The notes beneath the pieces are model-generated. The model made no database searches, was not told where the DNA came from, and saw only the letters and a list, made by a program, of their open reading frames with translations. Made by a program: the position numbers and the translations under genes. This document shows positions 1 through 4,871 of a stretch of DNA of 5,756 nt, one piece after another (positions within the stretch are counted from its first letter, which is position 1; the number at the start of each line of letters is the position of its first letter). The DNA is from Desulfovibrio sp. (GTDB lineage: Bacteria; Desulfobacterota; Desulfovibrionia; Desulfovibrionales; Desulfovibrionaceae). The stretch covers positions 9,637 to 15,392 of the forward strand of contig DQED01000363.1 in NCBI GenBank assembly GCA_003525525.1. The letters are read 5' to 3'.

Positions 1-686
1 ACGCCGCAGGCCATGCGGTTTTCAAGCGACACCTGCGCCCGGGCGCTGTACTTGCGCGCAAGCCGCGCGACCGTGAGCAGGAAGGGCCTGGGGCCGCAGG
101 CCAGGATCAGCCCGGCCGCGGCGGCGGCCACGGTCCTGTCGAGCAATTCGATAAATGCCGGCAAATCCTCGGGGCTTTTCTCGCAAAACGCCTCGGCGCG
201 GCCGACGATCTCGGCCAGGGCGTCGAAAGGATAGCAGGAAAGCGGCTGCCGGTGCCCGAAGACCAGGGACAGGTTGGACGGGACAGGATGCGTGGCCGCG
301 TATTCCACGAACGGCGCGATGCCCACGCCGCCGGCCAGCATGACCGTGGGCGTCTGCGGCGCAAGCGCGAACCCCTGCCCGAGCGGCCCCCAGACCGTGA
401 CCCGGTCCCCGGCGGCAAGCCCGCACAGGATGTCCGTGCCCCGGCCGCAGGCCTGGACGAAAAGCGTCAGCGTCGCCGACGTCAACCGGCAGATGGAAAA
501 CGGACGCGGCCAGACCGGATTCTGCCCGAACCGCTCCGGCCTCACCATGACGAACTGGCCGGCCACGGCCGGTTCCAGGCCGGGATTTTCCAGTTCCAAC
601 AGATAGCAGCCGTGCGCCGCCCCCTCGGGGCCGCACGGGTCCACGGACAGGAGCTTGACGTCGCGGCAGGCGCTTTCCTTGCCCAA
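1..686 (-). CDS. pyrK: Dihydroorotate dehydrogenase B electron-transfer subunit PyrK (3' part beyond window)
   Basis: PyrK is the FAD and [2Fe-2S] subunit that passes electrons between the catalytic subunit PyrD and NAD+ in pyrimidine synthesis, in the cytoplasm. 228 codons are visible. The ferredoxin-reductase-like features come in order: a beta-barrel start (VKLLSV, residues 10-15), the FAD-binding RPFSI motif (61-65), GPLGQGF (100-106), the nucleotide-binding AGGVGIAPF (118-126), CGPRPF (198-203), and SLENRMACG (220-228). The last is the start of the cysteine cluster that binds the iron-sulfur centre; the remaining cysteines lie outside the window. The start is read as TTG because an in-frame TGA lies two codons upstream and GAGGTG sits four bases before it. 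A high-arginine ORF beginning at 693 in another frame is a shadow. In many bacteria pyrD follows pyrK; here that cannot be seen. The family assignment is secure, the exact start less so. Confidence 0.93.
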   Translation of the reverse strand, partial: MGKESACRDVKLLSVDPCGPEGAAHGCYLLELENPGLEPAVAGQFVMVRPERFGQNPVWPRPFSICRLTSATLTLFVQACGRGTDILCGLAAGDRVTVWGPLGQGFALAPQTPTVMLAGGVGIAPFVEYAATHPVPSNLSLVFGHRQPLSCYPFDALAEIVGRAEAFCEKSPEDLPAFIELLDRTVAAAAAGLILACGPRPFLLTVARLARKYSARAQVSLENRMACG

Positions 687-714
687 GCGTCACCTCGCAG
701 CAAAATGATGCCGC

Positions 715-743
715 GTTGTAGCCTCTTTGCCGCGCCTTGTAAA
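715..743 (-). promoter_or_regulatory. Sigma70-type promoter for pyrK
   Basis: Read on the minus strand, TTTACA (738-743) is separated by exactly 17 bases from TACAAC (715-720). These match five and four of six consensus bases. Transcription would begin near 708, about 22 bases before the pyrK start, leaving room for the GAGGTG ribosome binding site. Spacing and position are both good; no experiment supports it. Confidence 0.5.
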
Positions 744-788
744 AGGCCCGAAAGGTCCAAGGAATTGCGGGCTTCGCCGCCGGGGTTC

Positions 789-817
789 TTGAACTTGCCC
801 GGTGTTGTCCGTAGGGT
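789..817 (+). promoter_or_regulatory. Possible sigma70-type promoter for the motility operon
   Basis: TTGAAC (789-794), a 17-base spacer and TAGGGT (812-817) lie about 50 bases before the start at 867. The -10 element keeps only the T, A and final T of the consensus. No clear sigma54 (GG-N10-GC) or FliA-type flagellar promoter was seen in this gap, so housekeeping control is the best reading, with modest confidence. Confidence 0.3.
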
Positions 818-866
818 GAAGCGCGAGGGATTATCCGGCCGCCCAGGGCGGAACGGGAGGCAGGAC

Positions 867-2075
867 ATGCGCCAGGACATCGACCTCGAAGACGAAGACG
901 ACCGCGATTCCATCGTTCGGACCTTCCACAAGGGCGCAGTCCTTTTCAAGGAAGGCCAGCCGAGCGATGTGGCCTACATCATCAAGAAGGGCCGGGTCGC
1001 CATCTACCGCCTCGTCAACAACAAGCGCGTGGGCCTGGGCGAACGCGGCCCGGGCGAAATGGTGGGCGAGATGGGGGCCGTGGGCGGCGCTGTCCGCTCG
1101 AGCTTCGCCGAAGCCGTCGCCTACACCGAGGCGCTCGTGTGCGACCAGCGCCTGCTGCGCACCATGCTGCTCAAAAGCCCCCGGCCGGTGCAACTGCTCA
1201 CGGGCTATCTGGTCGAGCGCGTGCGCGCCCTGTCCGAGCAGATCACGGACCGCCCCTCGGGCAACGCCTTCTGGTCCGTGTGCCGCGTGACGGCCCTGTG
1301 CTGGCAGGGAGCCGTGCGCTCCGGGGCGCAGGATTTGAGCTACGCCGAACTCTCGCGCACCCTCAAGGACATCCTGCTCCTGAGCCAGATCGAGATCGAC
1401 GCCGTGTTCGACCGCCTCAAAAAATTGCGCCTCGTATCGCTCACCGACGTCCAGGGCAGTTTCAGCCGCGAGGACCCGCTGCTCGGCCGCAAGAAGCCCG
1501 GCACGAAATTCGTGCGCGACCGCCTGCTGCGCCTGCCCGACGCCGACAACTTCCTGGCCGTGGCCAAAAACGTGGCTCGGGAATACCGCGACCGTGCCGA
1601 ATTCGGCGTGGACCTGGAGTTCTTCGACCTGGCCGATTTCGCCCGCGAAGCCCAGTCCTCGCCGGACATCCTCTACAAGAAGATCGGCTACCGGGAGATT
1701 CCCGAGGAGCTCTTCTTCTTCCACAAGGCCCGCGCGCAAGCCTACATCGAAGCCGTGGGCCTGGAGTTTTTCCGCCAGGCGCGCCGGCCGCGTCTGGCTG
1801 CGGCGGACCTCGCGCGCATCGACGACATCGTAAGCGTCGACAACGCCACGCTCCAGGAAGCCTTCTCCGCACTGGGCTTCCACAAGGTGGCCGTGGCCCT
1901 GGGCGCGGCCGGAGAAACGGCACGCGAGAAAATCCTCAAGAACCTGTCGAAGAAAATAGCGGCCGTGGTGCGCGAGGAAGCCGCCGCACTGGGCGAACCC
2001 GACGAGGACGAAGTCGCCGACGTGGAAAAGGAACTGCTCGACCGCATCAAAGCCATCAAGGGACTGGCCTCGTGA
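867..2075 (+). CDS. Cyclic-nucleotide-binding protein with a FliG C-terminal-like domain
   Basis: 402 residues, soluble, no signal or membrane span. Residues about 16-125 form a cyclic-nucleotide-binding beta-roll: F20, G23, F27, E29-G30 and G42 fit the family pattern, and the phosphate cassette keeps G67, E68 and, ten residues after G67, R77-S78. Residues about 155-195 resemble a Crp-type winged helix (SYAELS, then DRLKKLRLVSL) but look degenerate. Residues about 200-300 are unassigned. Residues about 317-400 align without gaps to the FliG C-terminal domain; shared landmarks are D319-x-x-V322, VD (324-325), Q330, AL (344-345), REKIL (353-357), N359, S361 and R369. The start is ATG with GGGAGG six bases upstream; a longer ORF from 252 runs through the promoter region and pyrK and is not credible. 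The stop overlaps the motA start. A cyclic-nucleotide-responsive partner of the flagellar motor is inferred; a plain Crp-family regulator is the alternative. Confidence 0.8.
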   Translation: MRQDIDLEDEDDRDSIVRTFHKGAVLFKEGQPSDVAYIIKKGRVAIYRLVNNKRVGLGERGPGEMVGEMGAVGGAVRSSFAEAVAYTEALVCDQRLLRTMLLKSPRPVQLLTGYLVERVRALSEQITDRPSGNAFWSVCRVTALCWQGAVRSGAQDLSYAELSRTLKDILLLSQIEIDAVFDRLKKLRLVSLTDVQGSFSREDPLLGRKKPGTKFVRDRLLRLPDADNFLAVAKNVAREYRDRAEFGVDLEFFDLADFAREAQSSPDILYKKIGYREIPEELFFFHKARAQAYIEAVGLEFFRQARRPRLAAADLARIDDIVSVDNATLQEAFSALGFHKVAVALGAAGETAREKILKNLSKKIAAVVREEAAALGEPDEDEVADVEKELLDRIKAIKGLAS

Positions 2076-2863
2076 ACATCGCCACCGTCATCGGCATCGT
2101 CTTCGGCATCGCCATCCTGGGATTCGCAACCTTCCTCTCCACGGACAGCGCGGGGGTGTTCATCAACGTCCCGGGCCTGGCCATCGTGCTCGGCGGCACC
2201 CTGGCCTCGACCTTCATCTGCTTCCCCATGAAGGAAGTGATGCGGGTCTTCAACACCTTCCTCGTGGCGCTCAGACGCGAGGAACTGCCCACGGACAACT
2301 ACATCGAGGAAATCGTCGCCATCGCCCGCCAGGCCTCGACCCGAGGCAAGATCCACCTGGAAACCGCCCTGCCCGGCATCGAGAACGAATTCCTGCAAAG
2401 CGCCATCCAGATGCTCGTGGACGGCTACTCCCGCGAGGAAATCCAGGAAATCCTCGACACGCGCATCGAGCAGACCTACCAACAGGAACTGTCCTCCGCC
2501 GGCATCTATCGCACCATGGCCAAGCTCTCCCCTGCCTACGGCATCATCGGCACGCTGATCGGGCTCATCGGCATGATGCAGTCCATGAGCGTGGGCCTGG
2601 GGAACCTCGGCGCGCACATGGCCGTGGCGCTGACCACCACGCTCTACGGCATCCTGCTCGCCAACCTCATTTTCCTGCCCATCGCCGTCAAAGTGGAAAA
2701 ACTCATCGAGGAACGCGTGGTGCTCATGTGCGTCATCCGCGACGGCACGCTGTTTATCAAGGACAAGACCCCGGCCGCCATCGTGCTGGACAAGCTCAAG
2801 GCCTACCTGCCCACGCGGCGCTGGGCCTCCATCGAACGGCGCGAGGCCGAGGGGGACGCCTGA
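2072..2863 (+). CDS. motA: Flagellar stator protein MotA (PomA-like)
   Basis: 263 residues, the usual length for MotA/PomA. MotA forms a ring around two MotB subunits in the inner membrane and pushes on FliG as ions flow. Four membrane spans are visible: about 2-22, 31-50, 152-172 and 184-206. The cytoplasmic loop between spans two and three is rich in charged residues, including R69-E70 and R84/R91, in the region that contacts FliG. The conserved prolines are present (P154 in LSPAYG; P203 in FLPIA). T161 and T190 occupy the positions of PomA T158 and T186, which line the sodium path; E. coli MotA has alanine at the first. The start is GTG at 2072, inside the stop of the preceding gene (GTGA), with AAGGGA eight bases upstream, so translation is probably coupled. 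The family is certain; sodium specificity is inferred. Confidence 0.93.
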   Translation: MNIATVIGIVFGIAILGFATFLSTDSAGVFINVPGLAIVLGGTLASTFICFPMKEVMRVFNTFLVALRREELPTDNYIEEIVAIARQASTRGKIHLETALPGIENEFLQSAIQMLVDGYSREEIQEILDTRIEQTYQQELSSAGIYRTMAKLSPAYGIIGTLIGLIGMMQSMSVGLGNLGAHMAVALTTTLYGILLANLIFLPIAVKVEKLIEERVVLMCVIRDGTLFIKDKTPAAIVLDKLKAYLPTRRWASIERREAEGDA

Positions 2864-2864
2864 C

Positions 2865-3827
2865 ATGGTCCCGACCCGCCGCAAACCCGGCGCGTCCCTC
2901 GTGAGCCTGTCCGACCTGCGCAAGCAGCGCCACGACGACGAAGACCTCTGGCCCATCTCCCTGGCCGACATGATGACGCTGCTGCTGTGCTTTTTCCTGC
3001 TCATCGTGGCCGTGTCCCACGTGGACCTCAACCGCTACGAGCGCGTGGCCGACTCCATGCAGAAAGCCATGGTCACGGATCGGCCCGCGCCGCGGCAAAA
3101 AACCGCCGAAGCGCCGCCCGTCACCGCCAAAACGGCCCCGCCCAAGCCCGAAAAAGCCCCGGAACCGTCCACCGTGCGCTCCAAGGTCAGCCACACGACC
3201 CTCAAAAGCGAAACCCCTCCCCCGGAGCCCGAAAAACCCAAGGAACACCCCGCCCCGTCCCAGGCCGTCGCCCAGCCCAAGCCCGGCGAAGCGCAGCCGG
3301 CTCCGGCCGCGAAAGCCCCCCAACCGCCCGCCAAAGCTCCGGAGAACGAACGCACCGGCCCCACGCGCAAAAGCCTGGACGACATCCGCAAGGAACTCGC
3401 CGGCAAGCTCGACATCGCCTCGGGAGCCGTCGAAATCGTGCCGCGCGAAAACGGCGTGGAACTGAGCCTTCGCGGCGCGGCCTTCTTCGACCTCGCCAGC
3501 GCGGACATCAAACCCGCCGGATTGCCGCTCCTGCGCGACATCGCCGCGACGCTCGCCGGCACGCCCTACAAAGTGACCGTCGAGGGCCACACCGACAACC
3601 TGCCCATCGAATCCTGGCTCTACCCCTCCAACTGGGAACTGTCCTCGGCCCGGGCCAGCCGCGTGGCGCGCTTCCTCATCGACCACGGCGTGGCACGCGA
3701 ACACCTGCGCGTCGAAGGCCTTGCCGACACCATGCCCGTGGCCCCCAACACCGACGAGGCAGGCCGCTCCCTCCCCGAGAACCAGGCCAAGAACCGGCGC
3801 GTCGTAATACTAGTCAGCCCGTCGTAA
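2865..3827 (+). CDS. motB: Flagellar stator protein MotB (PomB-like)
   Basis: 320 residues. MotB anchors the stator to peptidoglycan and carries the ion-binding aspartate. The N-terminus is cytoplasmic (1-29). One membrane span (about 31-51) contains D35 in LADMMTLLLCFF, which aligns with PomB D24; C42 matches PomB C31 and L46 replaces the valine of E. coli MotB. After a short plug-like helix (about 54-68) comes a roughly 95-residue linker (71-165) very rich in proline, lysine, alanine and glutamate. An OmpA-like peptidoglycan-binding domain follows (about 185-318), with FFDLASADIKP, EGHTDNLPI (240-248), SNWELSSARA (255-264) and NRRVVI. The ATG is one base after the motA stop and is preceded by GAGGGGG nine bases upstream. 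The linker is longer than in E. coli MotB. Family certain; ion type inferred. Confidence 0.95.
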   Translation: MVPTRRKPGASLVSLSDLRKQRHDDEDLWPISLADMMTLLLCFFLLIVAVSHVDLNRYERVADSMQKAMVTDRPAPRQKTAEAPPVTAKTAPPKPEKAPEPSTVRSKVSHTTLKSETPPPEPEKPKEHPAPSQAVAQPKPGEAQPAPAAKAPQPPAKAPENERTGPTRKSLDDIRKELAGKLDIASGAVEIVPRENGVELSLRGAAFFDLASADIKPAGLPLLRDIAATLAGTPYKVTVEGHTDNLPIESWLYPSNWELSSARASRVARFLIDHGVAREHLRVEGLADTMPVAPNTDEAGRSLPENQAKNRRVVILVSPS

Positions 3828-3866
3828 GGGGCGTGGATGGAGGGGAAAAAAAGAAAAGACGGGAAG

Positions 3867-3901
3867 CTGCCTCCGGCGGCAAGGCAGGGGCCGCGGCCCC
3901 T
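3867..3901. other. Two overlapping hairpin-forming inverted repeats after motB
   Basis: CTGCCT (3867-3872) can pair with AGGCAG (3882-3887), and a perfect 16-base palindrome AGGGGCCGCGGCCCCT occupies 3886-3901. They share two bases, so they compete. No T-run follows on the plus strand. On the minus strand a pyrimidine-rich stretch with two T-runs (complement of 3846-3858) follows about ten bases after the first hairpin, so this could be a backup minus-strand terminator or a transcript-end hairpin for motB. The role is unresolved. Confidence 0.35.
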
Positions 3902-3955
3902 CCTGGACCATCCCGACAGGAGGGAGGTTCGGGAGGCATGCGCAGGCGCAACGAC

Positions 3956-3987
3956 AAAAGCGGCGGGAGGCCGAAGCCTGCCGCCGC
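3956..3987 (-). terminator. Rho-independent terminator with UUCG loop
   Basis: On the minus strand a 12-pair stem (3976-3987 with 3960-3971) with one internal C-C mismatch closes a TTCG tetraloop, the C(UUCG)G type known for unusual stability, and TTTT follows directly (3956-3959). It lies 23 bases beyond the stop of the 37-codon minus-strand gene, so it probably ends that transcript. The plus strand has no T-run here, so it is unlikely to serve motB efficiently. Confidence 0.72.
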
Positions 3988-4010
3988 CGGAACAAACGGG
4001 GAAACGGGGT

Positions 4011-4124
4011 CTACCAGTCCTGGTCCTGGGGTTTGGCCTCCTGCTGGGCCTTGATGACCTTGAGGGCGACAAACACGGCGATGAAGCCGAACAGCACGAT
4101 GAGACCGGAGAAGTCGAATGTCAC
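4011..4124 (-). CDS. Small single-span membrane protein, 37 residues
   Basis: A short gene opposite to its neighbours. The peptide starts MTFDFSGLIVLFGF. Residues 6-21 are almost wholly hydrophobic and fit one membrane helix. K22 and K25 follow, then a polar tail rich in glutamine, glutamate and aspartate that ends in tryptophan; by the positive-inside rule the C-terminus would be cytoplasmic. The start is GTG, with AGGGGG seven bases upstream, and the stop is TAG. A strong terminator follows 23 bases later. Start signal, hydrophobic core with correct charge bias and terminator together argue for a real gene despite its size. I do not recognise the family. Comparable peptides are often accessory subunits of membrane enzymes, but nothing here names a partner. 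A longer plus-strand ORF covering it (3837-4226) has no family features and is judged spurious. Confidence 0.65.
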   Translation of the reverse strand: MTFDFSGLIVLFGFIAVFVALKVIKAQQEAKPQDQDW

Positions 4125-4161
4125 GGCGAACCCCCTGGACGAATGAATTTCGTGAAAAAAA

Positions 4162-4190
4162 TCCTTAACCCCAAAGGCGCATCATGTCCA
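4162..4190 (-). promoter_or_regulatory. Weak candidate promoter for the 37-residue membrane protein gene
   Basis: On the minus strand TGGACA (4185-4190), 17 bases, then TAAGGA (4162-4167). The -35 matches five of six bases, but the -10 keeps only its first two. Transcription would start about 30 bases before the GTG at 4124. The element overlaps the start of the divergent plus-strand gene at 4184. Confidence 0.22.
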
Positions 4191-4552
4191 GAAGCAAGCG
4201 CAGGAAAGCGGGTATGTCACGGATAGCCCGCCTTGCCGCCCTGGCCGCCCTCGTGCTGGCCTTTTGCGCCGCGCAGGCCTGGGCCGGCGTGATCGTGATA
4301 GAAAACGACGCCTACAGCCTCGACGGCGGCCGTCCCGTGACCGGAGCCTGGGAGGTGGCCGAAAAAATCGCCGTGGCCAAGGACGCCGCCGTGGTGGTCC
4401 TCGGAAAGAACACCCGGACCGCCACGGTGCAGACCCTGCTCCAGCTGCTCGAAAACCTCCACGTGCCCACGCTTTTCACCAAAAAGGCCGATTACAAGGC
4501 CCTGCGCGATCGCGGCGTGCTCAATCCCACGCGCACGCCGGCGCATCCTTGA
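4184..4552 (+). CDS. Small secreted protein, possible ExbD/TolR-like periplasmic domain
   Basis: 122 residues. A Sec signal peptide is clear: a basic start, a hydrophobic core (about 17-30) and AQAWA (30-34) before G35. The cysteine at 28 is preceded by phenylalanine and does not make a lipobox. The mature part (about 88 residues) runs VIVIENDAYSLDGG, a helix near 54-66, the strand AAVVVLGK (68-75), a helix near 80-92, then VPTLFTKK. This strand-helix-strand-helix-strand order and the last two strands recall the periplasmic domain of ExbD/TolR, but without a membrane anchor; this is a resemblance, not a firm assignment. AAAGG stands six bases before the ATG at 4184. A second start at 4214, with AGGA eight bases upstream, would give a more ordinary signal peptide and may be the true one. 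The gene lies just before the cobalamin riboswitch, so a link with metal or corrinoid uptake is possible but unproven. Confidence 0.72.
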   Translation: MSRSKRRKAGMSRIARLAALAALVLAFCAAQAWAGVIVIENDAYSLDGGRPVTGAWEVAEKIAVAKDAAVVVLGKNTRTATVQTLLQLLENLHVPTLFTKKADYKALRDRGVLNPTRTPAHP

Positions 4553-4577
4553 CACCTCCCCGCGCCACGGCTACTGC
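4549..4577 (+). promoter_or_regulatory. Possible promoter of the riboswitch-cbiK transcript
   Basis: A perfect TTGACA -35 box (4549-4554) overlaps the stop codon of the preceding gene. A 17-base spacer leads to TACTGC, a poor -10 that keeps only TA. The predicted start near 4584 falls just before the first stem of the riboswitch, which is the main support. The -10 weakness keeps confidence low; the leader could also be read from upstream. Confidence 0.25.
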
Positions 4578-4585
4578 CCGGAAAC

Positions 4586-4743
4586 GACCTGGGCGCCCCT
4601 CGGGGCTCAATAGGGAATCCCGTGCGAATCGGGAGCGGACCCGCCGCCGTCAGTCCCCCGCAAGATCGGCTTCCTCGCGCGCCACTGGGAACCTTCCCGG
4701 GAAGGCCGGAGCCGATGGGACGAGCCGGAAGACCTGCCCGGTC
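4586..4743 (+). promoter_or_regulatory. Cobalamin (adenosylcobalamin-type) riboswitch aptamer
   Basis: The core is close to the E. coli btuB leader: AATAGGGAATCC (4609-4620), then GTGCGAATC (4622-4630), GGAGCGGACCCGCCGCCGT (4632-4650), GCCACTGGGA (4681-4690), CCTTCCCGGGAAGG (4692-4705), and the B12 box AGCCGGAAGACCTGCC (4723-4738). Closing stem P1 can be drawn: GACCTGGGC (4586-4594, one bulged T) with GCCCGGTC (4736-4743). GCCCC/GGGGC around 4596-4606 makes the next stem. Binding of a corrinoid normally lowers expression of the gene downstream, here cbiK. Confidence 0.95.
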
Positions 4744-4755
4744 ACAGGCCACCCC

Positions 4756-4780
4756 GTCGGCAACGAGGGCTTTTGCCGGC
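4756..4780 (+). other. Expression-platform hairpin after the B12 box
   Basis: GTCGGCAA (4756-4763) pairs with TTGCCGGC (4773-4780) over eight pairs including one G-T, leaving the loop cgagggctt. In cobalamin riboswitches a hairpin at this place often makes a loop-loop contact with the aptamer and relays ligand binding. The pairing is visible; the role is inferred from the family. Confidence 0.45.
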
Positions 4781-4800
4781 CGGGCTTCGGGATAAAGTGC

Positions 4801-4836
4801 GCGTCCCGGGCCGGGACGTCGCTTTCTTCCTTTCTT
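4801..4836 (+). terminator. Terminator-like hairpin with interrupted T-rich tail
   Basis: CGTCCCG (4802-4808) pairs perfectly with CGGGACG (4812-4818) around a three-base loop, followed by a pyrimidine tract with three short T-runs (4819-4836). The T-runs are broken by C, so termination would be weak. CGGGA at 4788-4792 can pair with TCCCG (4804-4808) instead, giving a possible antiterminator. It may be a transcriptional control element of the riboswitch. Confidence 0.4.
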
Positions 4837-4843
4837 CAAGAGC

Positions 4844-4861
4844 CCTCCATACCCATGGAGG
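4844..4861 (+). promoter_or_regulatory. Hairpin sequestering the cbiK ribosome binding site
   Basis: CCTCCAT (4844-4850) pairs perfectly with ATGGAGG (4855-4861) around the loop ACCC. The right arm contains GGAGG (4857-4861), the Shine-Dalgarno sequence of cbiK, ten bases before its ATG. When folded, the hairpin would hide the ribosome binding site, the usual translational output of Gram-negative cobalamin riboswitches. The ATG at 4855 lies inside the hairpin and is out of frame with cbiK. Confidence 0.65.
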
Positions 4862-4871
4862 TTTTCCCCGC

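Noticed and set aside
735..762. CCTTG and CAAGG inverted repeat in the divergent promoter region as an operator
   Set aside because: Only five bases per arm with an 18-base gap; too weak to claim a regulator site.
784..798. Sigma54-like promoter before the motility operon
   Set aside because: GG at 784-785 and GC at 797-798 are separated by eleven bases, one more than the strict spacing, and the flanking bases do not fit.
252..866. N-terminal extension of the cyclic-nucleotide-binding protein from an upstream ATG
   Set aside because: The extension lies antisense to pyrK and across its promoter, is arginine- and proline-rich without family features, and the ATG at 867 has a good ribosome binding site and starts the domain.
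831..1883. 350-codon minus-strand ORF opposite the cyclic-nucleotide-binding gene
   Set aside because: Its histidine-, glutamate- and alanine-rich content is typical of antisense reading of high-GC genes; the plus strand encodes recognisable domains.
1742..3031. 429-codon minus-strand ORF opposite motA and motB
   Set aside because: It is a shadow of motA and motB with no family features of its own.
3837..4226. 129-codon plus-strand ORF between motB and the secreted protein
   Set aside because: It runs through both hairpin regions and the minus-strand terminator, has mixed low-complexity content, no convincing ribosome binding site, and overlaps the next start.
4773..4871. Longer cbiK from TTG at 4773
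   Set aside because: It would place 33 residues, read from the riboswitch expression platform, before a complete signal peptide, and the TTG lies in a hairpin arm.
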